Below are positions 24,770 through 34,279 of a DNA stretch of 40,583 nt, piece after piece (positions within the stretch are counted from its first letter, which is position 1; each line of letters begins with the position of its first letter). Under the pieces are notes generated by a model. That model ran no database searches. It was not told where the DNA came from and saw only the letters and a list, made by a program, of their open reading frames with translations. The position numbers and the translations under genes are program-made. Location: positions 1 to 40,583 of the forward strand of contig JAEPQH010000025.1 of the NCBI GenBank assembly GCA_017640605.1, given 5' to 3'. The stretch comes from Balneolaceae bacterium. Lineage in GTDB: Bacteria > Bacteroidota > Rhodothermia > Balneolales > Balneolaceae.

Positions 24770-25135
24770 ATGGCACAAAAAATAAGTTATGAATTAGCTT
24801 CCAATCAGCAAATACGAACAGATTTAGGAGAGAAACTGGCAAGTCAACGATTAGCACAGAATATCACCCAAGAGCAACTTGCCGAAAGATCTGGAGTGAG
24901 TTTGCGAACTCTAAAACGTCTGGAAAAAGGAGAGAATAGTTCTATAGAAACGCTGATCAAAGTGATGAGCGGGCTTCAGCTTTTGGCAAACCTGGAACAG
25001 CTTATTCCTGCGCCAACAGTTCGCCCAATGGAGCGCATCCAACAAAAAGGAAAAGAACGTCAACGCGCTCGCCCCATCGTTCAGGAAAAAGATGCAGATA
25101 CATCAGCAACATGGTCGTGGGGTGATGAGCAATGA
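24770..25135 (+). CDS. hipB: HipB-like antitoxin (XRE helix-turn-helix)
   Basis: A 121-residue protein with an XRE/Cro helix-turn-helix at about 17-72 (LGEKLASQRLAQNITQEQLAERSGVSLRTLKRLEKGE) and a Gln/Arg-rich, probably disordered tail ending WSWGDEQ. It overlaps the following HipA-type kinase by four bases (ATGA), the normal order. It should bind the operon's promoter and hold the kinase inactive. Confidence 0.88.
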   Translation: MAQKISYELASNQQIRTDLGEKLASQRLAQNITQEQLAERSGVSLRTLKRLEKGENSSIETLIKVMSGLQLLANLEQLIPAPTVRPMERIQQKGKERQRARPIVQEKDADTSATWSWGDEQ

Positions 25136-26433
25136 GCACTGATGCACTCATAAAACTGTGGGGCACCCCAATTGGAGCGGTAAGCTGGGTTGAGGATCGA
25201 GGCGTAGGAGTATTTCAATATGCCAAAGAATTTGTACGTAGCAACATTCAGGTTTCGCCTATACATATGCCACTACGTGAAGCTCCTTATGAGTTTAGCG
25301 CACTAAGTAAAAATAGCTTCAATGGGTTGCCAGGATTGGTTTCCGATTCTTTGCCCGATCATTATGGAAACGCATTAATTGATGCATGGCTAGCTACACA
25401 GGGTAGGTCTCCACAAAGTTTCAATCCCGTTGAGCGGCTTTGTTATATCGGGAAAAGAGGTATGGGAGCGTTAGAGTTTGAGCCAACGTTAAGTGGTCGG
25501 GAAAAGAAAAGTGCCAGTATCGAAATGGAGCAGTTAGTTGAACTTGCCAATAGCGTATTACAACGAAGAAGTGAGCTGGAGGGAGCACTTTCAGGAAAAG
25601 ATGATCAAAAAAACATGGAGGAAATTCTTAAAGTTGGAACATCGGCAGGCGGTGCGCGGGCAAAGGCTGTGATCGCATGGAATCGGGCAACCAATGAGTT
25701 TAGATCAGGGCAGGTTGAGCAAGAAAATAATTTTGAACATTGGTTGATAAAACTAGATGGCGTTGATGGAAATGGCGATCATGGCGTAGCCGATCCATTG
25801 GGCTTTGGAAAAGTGGAGTACGCGTACTCTTTGATGGCGAAAAAAGCAGGAATTGAAATGACGGAGTGCAGACTTCATAAAGAAGGAGGAAGAAGTCATT
25901 TTATGACCAAACGCTTCGATCGAACAGATAATGGCGACAAAATGCACATGCAAAGTTTGGCGGCACTGGCACATTTCGATTATCAACAACCACAAAGTTA
26001 CAGTTATGAACAATGCATTCAGGTAAAGCGGAAATTAGGATTAAGCGCAGTTGAATTGGCTCAACAGTTCAGACGTACGGTGTTTAATGTAATTGCAAGA
26101 AATCAGGATGATCATGTGAAAAACATAGCTTTTCTAATGGATCGAAAAGGGAAATGGAAATTATCACCGGCATTCGATATTACCTATGCGTGGAACCCGG
26201 AAGGGCTGTGGACAAAGAATCATCAGATGAGCATTAACGGAAAATGGAATGATTTTGAACTAGCAGACCTCATTGCGTTAGGTAGATATTCGGATTTAAA
26301 ACCTCCTAAAATAAAAGAGATTATAGAAGAGGTTAAAGAGGCGGTTTCTAATTGGATGAGTTTTGCAGAAGCGGGAGATGTAAATGAAAAGTTTGCGAAA
26401 AAAATAAAGCGAGCGCACCGTTTATATATTTGA
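25132..26433 (+). CDS. hipA: HipA-like serine/threonine kinase toxin
   Basis: A full-length 433-residue HipA with the N-subdomain (about 1-110, including LPGLVSDSLPDHYGNALID) fused to the kinase core. The Gly-rich loop is VGTSAGGARAK (residues 168-178), where Ser171 is at the likely autophosphorylation position and Ala replaces the common Pro. The catalytic loop is ARNQDDHVKN with Asp327, and the metal-binding Asp349 is in SPAFDITYAW. HipA phosphorylates glutamyl-tRNA synthetase in E. coli and induces dormancy; the target here is not known. Paired with the HTH antitoxin gene. The residues needed for activity are present. Confidence 0.9.
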   Translation: MSTDALIKLWGTPIGAVSWVEDRGVGVFQYAKEFVRSNIQVSPIHMPLREAPYEFSALSKNSFNGLPGLVSDSLPDHYGNALIDAWLATQGRSPQSFNPVERLCYIGKRGMGALEFEPTLSGREKKSASIEMEQLVELANSVLQRRSELEGALSGKDDQKNMEEILKVGTSAGGARAKAVIAWNRATNEFRSGQVEQENNFEHWLIKLDGVDGNGDHGVADPLGFGKVEYAYSLMAKKAGIEMTECRLHKEGGRSHFMTKRFDRTDNGDKMHMQSLAALAHFDYQQPQSYSYEQCIQVKRKLGLSAVELAQQFRRTVFNVIARNQDDHVKNIAFLMDRKGKWKLSPAFDITYAWNPEGLWTKNHQMSINGKWNDFELADLIALGRYSDLKPPKIKEIIEEVKEAVSNWMSFAEAGDVNEKFAKKIKRAHRLYI

Positions 26434-26477
26434 AAACTAGTTTTCAATAAACCGACTGCGATTTAAATTCCCATCAC

Positions 26478-26505
26478 AAAAAAAGGTTCAGAAAACCTGA
26501 ACCTT
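26478..26505 (-). terminator. Terminator of the two-lipoprotein operon
   Basis: AAGGTTCAG (26483-26491) pairs with CTGAACCTT (26497-26505). On the minus strand the stem is followed by a T-run (A-run 26478-26484 on plus). It may also help stop hipA from the other side. Confidence 0.75.
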
Positions 26506-26530
26506 GAATCTGTTGTTTATGTGGATGTAC

Positions 26531-27130
26531 TCAATCCTCTGCACGATGAATTTCGAGAAGAGCATTTGAAAGTGCATCCTGGATGATTTTATGCGTGTCG
26601 TATTCAGGTATATCTGCAAGATAACGATCATTGATTCTTACAATATCAGCTTGAACAACAACTTTCGATAAATTCGGTAGGGCTGCTCCTAACGTAGTTA
26701 TGAGTGCCGCGCGGCCATACTCTCCATTAAAAGCTTCTACCACTCCAATCGTGGGCATAATTACAGTTCCAATGCCCCCTACAATGGTAGCAATGATGGC
26801 GTTTGAAGTAGATTTAACACGAAAGTTTACCATCGCATTGCCGCCTGCTTCTTCAATGGCGTTGTTGATATCATCAGAAAGATCAAACTCAGTTTTTGTA
26901 AGTGATAATTTCCCGTGAAAAGCACCGGTCATATACCTTCTGAATTTGAAGGAGCCAACCTTCTCGTAAGCTTCGTCACCAATTTCATCGAGATCATTTG
27001 TGTATAATAACGAGTTCATAGAAACCGGATACACCGTTTTTTCCATGGTGAGGGTAGCTTCATAGCTGGTGCAAGCTTGTACGCTAATGATGAGTACGGT
27101 AAATAGTATAAGTTTAGTCATTATTTTCAT
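26531..27130 (-). CDS. Lipoprotein of unknown function, 199 aa
   Basis: The signal peptide MKIMTKLILFTVLIISVQAC ends in a lipobox (Cys20), so it should be lipid-anchored. The mature part begins TSYEATLTMEKTVYPVSMN and contains AIEEAGGNAMVNFRVKS and a hydrophobic AIIATIVGGIGTVIMPTIGVV that may be a membrane-associated helix. The family is unknown to me. It starts 15 bases after the other lipoprotein gene and shares its terminator. The operon carries the TACCC-N6-GGGTA site described at 27589. Met4 is an alternative start. Confidence 0.75.
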   Translation of the reverse strand: MKIMTKLILFTVLIISVQACTSYEATLTMEKTVYPVSMNSLLYTNDLDEIGDEAYEKVGSFKFRRYMTGAFHGKLSLTKTEFDLSDDINNAIEEAGGNAMVNFRVKSTSNAIIATIVGGIGTVIMPTIGVVEAFNGEYGRAALITTLGAALPNLSKVVVQADIVRINDRYLADIPEYDTHKIIQDALSNALLEIHRAED

Positions 27131-27145
27131 GGTAGTACTCTGCGT

Positions 27146-27526
27146 TTAATTTGATCTTAGGTAAGCGTATATCCAGCGGTATTGGTTACTGAAAGCCAGT
27201 CCGAAAAAATCCTGACCTACATAAATCCAATCGGTTACAAAAACGATGTCTCGTTCATCAGTAACTCGCAAAGCAGGACCAATACCATTAGTGGATGACT
27301 GTGTATTGATCTGATAATTGCCGGAAGTGGTGGTAGTTTCGGAATTGTCGTTCACGAAATAATCTTCCATAATGAGAGGTATTTCAGAAGCGGTGACATC
27401 CGGAGCAATCTGAGCACCTATCATAAGCGGGTGATCAACTTTAGTGGTTGTCATATCGAGCGAAGTACAGGCTGAACAGAATATAATTACCATTAACAGA
27501 CCTAGTGAGTAGTGATTATGTTTCAT
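27146..27526 (-). CDS. Small lipoprotein, 126 aa
   Basis: The signal peptide MKHNHYSLGLLMVIIFCSAC ends in a lipobox (Cys20). The mature part is rich in Thr and Ser (ETTTTSGNYQINTQSSTNGIG) and ends in aromatic strands (DWIYVGQDFFGLAFSNQYRWIYAYLRSN), which suggests a small beta-rich surface protein. No known family. First gene of the operon with the 199-aa lipoprotein. The NarL-type dyad lies 63 bases before its ATG. Confidence 0.75.
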   Translation of the reverse strand: MKHNHYSLGLLMVIIFCSACTSLDMTTTKVDHPLMIGAQIAPDVTASEIPLIMEDYFVNDNSETTTTSGNYQINTQSSTNGIGPALRVTDERDIVFVTDWIYVGQDFFGLAFSNQYRWIYAYLRSN

Positions 27527-27588
27527 AGTGTTATAGATTGAGTTTTAAAGACCGCTTTTAACCTATAACTGATCAGGAAGGAGATAAA

Positions 27589-27604
27589 TACCCTATTTCG
27601 GGTA
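27589..27604. promoter_or_regulatory. NarL-type 7-2-7 dyad before the lipoprotein operon
   Basis: TACCCTA-TT-TCGGGTA: inverted halves TACCC/GGGTA with a six-base centre, extending to a 20-base frame (27587-27606) of perfect outer pairing. It has the same form as the sites at 39384, 39424 and 40254 beside the response regulator, and lies 63 bases before the lipoprotein ATG. A weak -7 candidate TAGGTTAA on the minus strand (27565-27558) lies between site and start. Confidence 0.65.
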
Positions 27605-27786
27605 TTCTGTAGGTAATTAAATTAATCGTGAATTAAGTATCCGACGATTGTTATTTACTGTGATGCAATGAGTTAATAAGGCGGAGGAAGCTCTTACCCA
27701 ATAATTGATTGATGAAGGCGGGAATTCGGAATTAATGATTTGAGAAGAAATAAAGCCAAACTTTTTCCTTTAATAGTTACTGGTAA

Positions 27787-27817
27787 ATTGGTGGCTGCAA
27801 CCAATACGGAACGTATT
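27787..27817. promoter_or_regulatory. Two overlapping dyads before the 58-residue ORF
   Basis: ATTGGT (27787-27792) pairs with ACCAAT (27800-27805), and AATACG-GAA-CGTATT (27803-27817) is a second perfect dyad sharing three bases. They lie 50-80 bases before the small ORF. Either operator or RNA structure is possible. Confidence 0.35.
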
Positions 27818-27865
27818 AAGTAGGTTTTTACTTGACAGAGTATCTATTCATCAAAAGAGATTACT

Positions 27866-28042
27866 ATGCAAGAGCCAGATAAACGACATATTCTAGATTA
27901 CGATGGAATGGGAGATTTTTCTCGGTTTCCGAATAAAACCACAGAAGCTTATGTGAGTTTAGAAAATGAGATAAAGAGTTCCTTCGAGAGAATGGTACAG
28001 CGGTTTTTTCTAGGGAATAACGAAGAGCAAGTTGAAAACTAG
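27866..28042 (+). CDS. Small protein, 58 aa
   Basis: ATG at 27866, starting MQEPDKRHILDYDGMGDFSRF and ending EEQVEN before TAG. It is acidic and soluble-looking, with a helical stretch AYVSLENEIKSSFERMVQRFF. No family is recognised. A rho-independent terminator directly follows the stop and two dyads precede it, which argues for a real transcription unit in the 734-base gap between the lipoprotein operon and the SRAP gene. Confidence 0.55.
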   Translation: MQEPDKRHILDYDGMGDFSRFPNKTTEAYVSLENEIKSSFERMVQRFFLGNNEEQVEN

Positions 28043-28045
28043 AAT

Positions 28046-28070
28046 AACCTCTTTAAAGGCGGTTTTTTGT
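28046..28070 (+). terminator. Terminator after the 58-residue ORF
   Basis: AACCTC/GGCGGTT forms a stem with one mismatch around TTTAAA, followed by TTTTTTG. It begins 4 bases after the stop codon. Confidence 0.65.
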
Positions 28071-28137
28071 TTTAAATACTACTGAAACAAATTACTCGTT
28101 GTCTGCTTTCATCAAGAGAAAATGAATATGCAGAATA

Positions 28138-28275
28138 ATGAAGTCATTCGAGAGAGAACAGCCACGAAAAAAAGAGAAGGAAGAGAATTCGCGACGTAAG
28201 AAAATGGAAGAAAAGCTCGCAGAACTAATGCGTCTGATTTTTGAAGAAAATACTTTTCAATCAAAAAAGGGTTGA
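28138..28275 (+). CDS. Possible small charged protein, 45 aa
   Basis: ATG at 28138 gives MKSFEREQPRKKEKEENSRR then KKMEEKLAELMRLIFEENTF, a highly charged, helix-forming peptide. Its end overlaps the last 15 bases of the convergent SRAP gene. Composition is compatible with a real small protein, but there is no homology or clear ribosome-binding evidence, so this is tentative. Confidence 0.35.
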   Translation: MKSFEREQPRKKEKEENSRRKKMEEKLAELMRLIFEENTFQSKKG

Positions 28276-28932
28276 TGGTTCAATTAAGTTCGCATTGTTA
28301 TTTCGTACATTTCCAACTGCTTTAGAAACAATATGCTGTGTTAATGCATCATCTGGGTAAGGTTGAAGCATATCTACCAACAAATCGATGGATTGCTCGG
28401 GATTAAGCCAATCTTCAAATTCTGAAGGATGTAAAAAAGCAGGCATTCGATCATGAATCGGTTCCATCAACGAATTTGGTGAGGTAGTAATTACAGAGTA
28501 GGATTTTGTACCGTCAATCGGGCTGAGATCGGAGTAAATTCCTGCGGCCACTAACAATTCCCCATCGTTTTTAGGGTAAATGTAGTGTGGCGTTTTCTTT
28601 CCTTTGGTTCCTTGCCATTCATAAAAGCCATTCATTGGAATTAAGCATCTTTTGGATTGGATGGCTCGCCTCCACATCGGCTTTTTGGTGAGGCTATCGT
28701 CACGAGTATTAATAGGAAGAAATGGTTTTTGCACTTCTTTCGGTTTCCATCCCATATAACCCCAATGCATAGTTTCGGTGATGCGTTTACCTTCAACATC
28801 GACAAATGCGACCGGCATGGTATGCGTTGGAGCTACATTGTAGTTTGGAGTAATCTCGCCTCGACGTTCCAGAACTCCTAAAAAGTGGTCGATTTCATCC
28901 ATTAATTTAAATAGAGCGTATCGACCACACAT
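28261..28932 (-). CDS. SRAP-family protein (YedK/HMCES abasic-site shield)
   Basis: A 223-residue SOS-response-associated peptidase-like protein. It begins MCGRYALF, so after Met removal Cys2 is N-terminal and forms a thiazolidine cross-link with abasic sites in single-stranded DNA. Other family residues are visible: Asn and Arg in PINTRDDSL (usually NARxE), Glu in GFYEWQ, and His in IHDRMPAFL. It lies two bases after purA on the same strand, so it is co-transcribed with it; a link to the Y-family polymerase 5 kb away is only thematic. Confidence 0.93.
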   Translation of the reverse strand: MCGRYALFKLMDEIDHFLGVLERRGEITPNYNVAPTHTMPVAFVDVEGKRITETMHWGYMGWKPKEVQKPFLPINTRDDSLTKKPMWRRAIQSKRCLIPMNGFYEWQGTKGKKTPHYIYPKNDGELLVAAGIYSDLSPIDGTKSYSVITTSPNSLMEPIHDRMPAFLHPSEFEDWLNPEQSIDLLVDMLQPYPDDALTQHIVSKAVGNVRNNNANLIEPSTLF

Positions 28933-28934
28933 GG

Positions 28935-30254
<1,320 letters not shown>

Positions 30255-30277
30255 CAAATTAGTTGGTTATTGAGCAA

Positions 30278-30622
30278 TTAATCTTCATTGTACGATTCAA
30301 CGGCTTTATCCACCGAATCGTAGTGCTTAAACACGGTGATAAGCTTTGTGACAATTAATAGACTCTGAATTTTATCGGTTGCATTGGCAATTCGAAGGTC
30401 TCCACCAGACTTACGCATGGTAGTGAGTCCACCGATTAGCATACCTAGCCCCGAGGAGTTCATGAACTTAACTTTTCCCAGATCAACCACAATATTGGTT
30501 TTACCTGCGTCAATTAACTCATGAAGTTTTTCATTAAGGCTAACCGCATCAGGTCCACCCATTACATTACCTTTAAATTCGATAACCACACTTCCGTAGC
30601 GTTCTGAAGTATTAAAGCTCAT
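30278..30622 (-). CDS. STAS-domain protein (anti-sigma-factor antagonist-like)
   Basis: A 114-residue single STAS domain like SpoIIAA/RsbV. The conserved phosphoacceptor region is VKFMNSSGLGMLIGG, with a Ser pair in place of the usual D/N-S-S motif. In anti-anti-sigma proteins the serine is phosphorylated by a kinase that holds a sigma factor; no such kinase or sigma gene is near. It follows secF by 21 bases and ends at a terminator, so it probably belongs to the secDF transcript. It could be a regulatory switch or a structural component. Confidence 0.85.
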   Translation of the reverse strand: MSFNTSERYGSVVIEFKGNVMGGPDAVSLNEKLHELIDAGKTNIVVDLGKVKFMNSSGLGMLIGGLTTMRKSGGDLRIANATDKIQSLLIVTKLITVFKHYDSVDKAVESYNED

Positions 30623-30643
30623 AAGTTTCCTCGTAAATATTCT

Positions 30644-31555
30644 TTAAGATTGTTTGGCGCGTTTGTCCAGTTCTAGTACCAGAGGACTTGCTACAAACAG
30701 CGAACTGTAGGTACCAAGAACCACCCCGATTATAAGGGCAAAAGACAAGCCTTTCAACACCTCACCTCCGAAAATAAACAGCACCAATACTACAAACAAG
30801 GTTGTAATAGAAGTAATTACAGTTCGGCTTAGTGTGTCGTTCAAACTTTTGTTCACCATTGGCAAGAAATCCATGCCTTTATGAACGATGCTGTTTTCAC
30901 GAATACGATCGAATACTACCACGGTATCATTCAGCGAATAACCTACAATTGTTAAGAATGCAGCGATAATATTTTGATCGATAAGTAAACTGAAATTAAC
31001 TACATCGCTTAGTAGCGTGAAGATTCCCAAAGTAATGGTAACATCATGAACCAATGCAGCTACTGCACCAGCAGAGAAGGTCCAGTTACGGAAGCGGATC
31101 AAAATGTAGATGAAGATGATGATAATGGCATAAATCACGGCCTGAACGGCTCCGGATTTAAGATCATCACCGAATCTAGGGCTAATATAACTACTAGATT
31201 CCGATTCGTAAGTAATATTTGATAATTGAGCGTTGAACGTTTCTTGAATAATTACTTCCACATCCTCTTTAGATGCAGTATTGTCTGTTCTTATCAAAAC
31301 TTCAACGTCAGTTCCGAATTGTTTTACTTCAGGTGCCGATCCTAATGGCTCGGTAAGTAATTGACGTACTTCGGTAGTACTAACAGGTTCAGAGAATTTG
31401 TATACAAACTCACTTCCTCCTTTAAAGTCGATACCATACTGCAATCCCTGAGTAATAATAACTACCAGCGAGAGCGTAAACATGATACCGGAGAAAATGT
31501 AAGCGCCTTTACGCTTGCCGACAAAGTCGATATTTGGTGTTTCAAACCATCTCAT
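30644..31555 (-). CDS. secF: Protein translocase subunit SecF
   Basis: A 303-residue SecF. The N-terminal GKRKGAYIFSGIMFTLSLVVI is the first membrane helix, followed by QYGIDFKGGSEFVYKF (the FKGG motif), a small periplasmic domain, and the SecF signature VGYSLNDTVVVFDRIRENS within the five C-terminal helices. Together with SecD it uses the proton gradient to help pull exported proteins through SecYEG. It lies 42 bases after secD as a separate gene, and the STAS gene follows. Confidence 0.95.
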   Translation of the reverse strand: MRWFETPNIDFVGKRKGAYIFSGIMFTLSLVVIITQGLQYGIDFKGGSEFVYKFSEPVSTTEVRQLLTEPLGSAPEVKQFGTDVEVLIRTDNTASKEDVEVIIQETFNAQLSNITYESESSSYISPRFGDDLKSGAVQAVIYAIIIIFIYILIRFRNWTFSAGAVAALVHDVTITLGIFTLLSDVVNFSLLIDQNIIAAFLTIVGYSLNDTVVVFDRIRENSIVHKGMDFLPMVNKSLNDTLSRTVITSITTLFVVLVLFIFGGEVLKGLSFALIIGVVLGTYSSLFVASPLVLELDKRAKQS

Positions 31556-31597
31556 AATAAGTTCCTTTTATATCTTTATTAATTTCTTGTATTGAGA

Positions 31598-33412
31598 TTA
31601 TCCGAAGCTCATTGAGTCGGCGTTTTTGTTACTTAGGTACTCAACAATTACGCGAGTAATCACTAATGCACTGAATAGAGAGCATGCAATACCGGCTAGT
31701 AGAGTTACCGCGAATCCTTTAATCGGGCCAGAGCCAAAACTCATCAAGATGATGGCCACGAAACCGGTAGTTACGTTTGCATCAATAATTGCACTTAAGG
31801 CATTCGCAAAGCCGGCTGAAATAGCTGCTTTAATGGTTTTACCACCGCGTTGTTCTTCCCGAATACGATCGAAAATAAGTACGTTTGCATCTACCGCCAT
31901 ACCAATGGTTAGTACGATACCTGCCATTCCGGGAAGGGTAAGTGTAGCACCAAAACTTGCCAGCACACCTAGAATAAATACGATATTTGTGATTAAGGCT
32001 ACATCAGCAACTGCACCACCTTTGCGGTAATACATAATCATGAACAGTGCTACAATCCCTAAACCAATCAAAATAGAGTTCAATCCGGCGCTTACGGAGG
32101 CTTCACCTAAAGTAGCACCAACAGTACGGCTACCAATAATTTCAAGTGGAGCAGGAAGTGCACCGGAAAGCAAGATATTTACTAAATCCTCTGCTTCTTC
32201 AATGCTCTCTAATCCGGTGATGGTTGAATTTCCACCAGAGATTTTGGTTTGAACATTTGGATAAGAAACCACAAAACCGTCTAATACAATAGCAATTGGC
32301 TTGCCAATATTGGCACCGGTAATTCGACTCCAAGTACGTGCACCTTCGCTATTCATCCCCATTGCAACTTCAGCGGCATTGGTGGTTGGATCGAATTGAA
32401 TAGAAGCTTCTTCGATCACTTCTCCGGTGAGTTCTATATCAGCGTTAACGCCAAATAGCGTGAATTGCTCGGTTCCATCTGCAAACTCAATCGTTCTTGA
32501 TCCCCATAGTAATTCAGTATTTCGAGGCATCATTCGTCGAACTTCTTCTGCACTCAATAATTCCATTACACGCGCAGTATCTTCAGAGGAAGCATATCCA
32601 AATACATAAGGACTTTGACCTTGTACAAACCCAATTACATCGATGAGCGGATTTGTAGATGCATCGAGTTGAAGAGAGTCGGTAGTGTCCGGCTCTACAT
32701 TATAGAATTCAACCGCTTGATTTCTGAATACACTGAAATCTTGTGCATCAGGACCTGTTCTGAATTCAAGTCGGGCCGTACCTTTTAAAAGATTGCGAAC
32801 ACGGTCTTCGTCATCTACACCGGGAAGCTCAACGATAATTCGGCTGCTTCCTTGTTTTACGATGGATGGTTCGGTCACACCAAAACGGTCAACACGAGTA
32901 CGAATAATTTCGATGGCGCGATCGAGGGCTGCATCCCGCTGTGTTTTAAGATAGGCTACGATCTCTTCGTTGGTTGAACGACGAGTGATTTCATCGGCAT
33001 CACTACGGTAGTATCGGCTCAAACGTGCATTAGCATCACGAGCTTCGAATGCGGTAAGCATTTCGTCGATAAAATCGGTGTCGTTTTCAAGAGCGGCTGT
33101 GCGCGCTTCTTGTACTACTTCAGTTAGCAATTGATCGCGATTCTCACCGGCTAATTCTAAGATCAATTGTGGCGTTCCTACTTCAAGAGTTACGTGCATT
33201 CCACCCTGTAAATCGAGGCCAAGAGATAGAATGTTATCTTGAAGGTTTGATAATTTTTCGGCGTTTTCAGCTTCATACTGAGCGGCTTCTTCCACCGTCA
33301 TTTCGCTGATTTGTTTTTGTTCGAGGTTCCATATAACGGTAGCCGATAACTCGTATAAGAAGTATCCGAGAAAGGCTACAATCAGGAATATTTTAAATCC
33401 GTTGCCTTGCAT
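31598..33412 (-). CDS. secD: Protein translocase subunit SecD
   Basis: A 604-residue SecD. An N-terminal helix (about 7-27) precedes LGLDLQGGMHVTLEV, the large periplasmic P1 head (about 70-440), and five C-terminal helices containing LTIGMAVDANVLIFDRIREE, the SecD/F motif with the proton-relay Asp. The protein works with SecF in the inner membrane. The secD-secF order is the usual one; the genes have not fused as in many Bacteroidetes and Bacillus. Confidence 0.95.
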   Translation of the reverse strand: MQGNGFKIFLIVAFLGYFLYELSATVIWNLEQKQISEMTVEEAAQYEAENAEKLSNLQDNILSLGLDLQGGMHVTLEVGTPQLILELAGENRDQLLTEVVQEARTAALENDTDFIDEMLTAFEARDANARLSRYYRSDADEITRRSTNEEIVAYLKTQRDAALDRAIEIIRTRVDRFGVTEPSIVKQGSSRIIVELPGVDDEDRVRNLLKGTARLEFRTGPDAQDFSVFRNQAVEFYNVEPDTTDSLQLDASTNPLIDVIGFVQGQSPYVFGYASSEDTARVMELLSAEEVRRMMPRNTELLWGSRTIEFADGTEQFTLFGVNADIELTGEVIEEASIQFDPTTNAAEVAMGMNSEGARTWSRITGANIGKPIAIVLDGFVVSYPNVQTKISGGNSTITGLESIEEAEDLVNILLSGALPAPLEIIGSRTVGATLGEASVSAGLNSILIGLGIVALFMIMYYRKGGAVADVALITNIVFILGVLASFGATLTLPGMAGIVLTIGMAVDANVLIFDRIREEQRGGKTIKAAISAGFANALSAIIDANVTTGFVAIILMSFGSGPIKGFAVTLLAGIACSLFSALVITRVIVEYLSNKNADSMSFG

Positions 33413-33488
33413 ATTCGTTAATTGTTATTTGTTAATAGATGGATGAGACTTAGATTAAATCTGAAGTCGGATAAAATGAAGGATGTAA

Positions 33489-33519
33489 TTATTGGTATCG
33501 ATTAACGATTAACCAATAA
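33489..33519. repeat. AT-rich inverted repeat between secD and the exported-protein gene
   Basis: TTATTGGT (33489-33496) pairs with ACCAATAA (33512-33519) around ATCGATTAACGATTA. It may terminate the upstream exported-protein gene (minus strand), but a T-run is not clear. Confidence 0.5.
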
Positions 33520-33523
33520 CCAA

Positions 33524-34084
33524 TTAAGGGGCACCGATTGCAGTGCCGCTCGCCAAAGGGCGTAATAGAAAAGAAGTTGAAAATTCCTTGGCTCCCTGTG
33601 AGTTTTCGTTAGGATAAACCTGTGAACTAGTGGGGAGCGTTGAGAGGCCTGCCATCGACGCGAATTTTCCATCGTTGGGTAGGATGGTGGTCGATTTGGC
33701 AGCTTCCACAAAAATTGCTTTACCCATTCCTGCTTCCGAGTTCTGGAAATGATTCCATTGCTCCAGCAATAAGTGATACATATCCTCAGACTCACCTTGT
33801 TCATCTGAGGCTGCATCCAAAGGCAGTGTAAAATCGTCGGAGTGTGAAGCTACTAATTCGGATGCCTTCCGGATTACTTCATCCAGCGCAGCGTTGTCTT
33901 TTGAGAGTTTTTCAAGTGCTAGATGTGCTTCGCTATCCACATTTTTAAGATGCGATCCCAGCCAAGAGGTAAAAGCAGCGTGATGCGCTTGTTGTTCAGA
34001 ATCGCCTGCCAGGTGCAGGGTGATTCCAATCATCAGCACAAAAAAGCTGTACGCACGGAGAATATGTGAACGAAAGATTTTCAT
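33524..34084 (-). CDS. Exported hypothetical protein, 186 aa
   Basis: The Met at 34084 is preferred because MKIFRSHILRAYSFFVLMIGITLHLAG is a good signal peptide; the longer frame adds 11 residues. The mature part is acidic and helical (KNVDSEAHLALEKLSKDNAALDEVIRKASELV), with a motif NHFQNSEAGMGKAIFVEAAKS. No family is recognised. The same strand continues into secD after 110 bases. The carboxyl third is Ser/Thr-rich and loosely structured. Confidence 0.6.
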   Translation of the reverse strand: MKIFRSHILRAYSFFVLMIGITLHLAGDSEQQAHHAAFTSWLGSHLKNVDSEAHLALEKLSKDNAALDEVIRKASELVASHSDDFTLPLDAASDEQGESEDMYHLLLEQWNHFQNSEAGMGKAIFVEAAKSTTILPNDGKFASMAGLSTLPTSSQVYPNENSQGAKEFSTSFLLRPLASGTAIGAP

Positions 34085-34224
34085 GGAAGCCTTAAAGATA
34101 GCTAAGACAAACCCCAATTTGCAATGCGATTATTTTGAATCTGATTCCTTTAACAATCGCTTCTACCCGGTCATTATTCATTTTTGTAATTCATAAAACA
34201 AAGGAACTCATCCATCATTTTCAT

Positions 34225-34258
34225 AAAAAAACCCGAGCTACATCTCTGCAACTCGGGC
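34225..34258 (-). terminator. Terminator of the giant T9SS gene
   Basis: CCCGAG (34232-34237) pairs with CTCGGG (34252-34257) with partial inner pairing; on the minus strand it is followed by a T-run. It lies about 20 bases after the stop codon. Confidence 0.7.
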
Positions 34259-34279
34259 TTGGTCAGTGTTCACTACTCA

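Noticed and set aside
33502-33816. Minus-strand ORF inside the exported-protein gene
   Set aside because: Different frame of the same region with unusual composition; the longer exported protein with a signal peptide explains the DNA.
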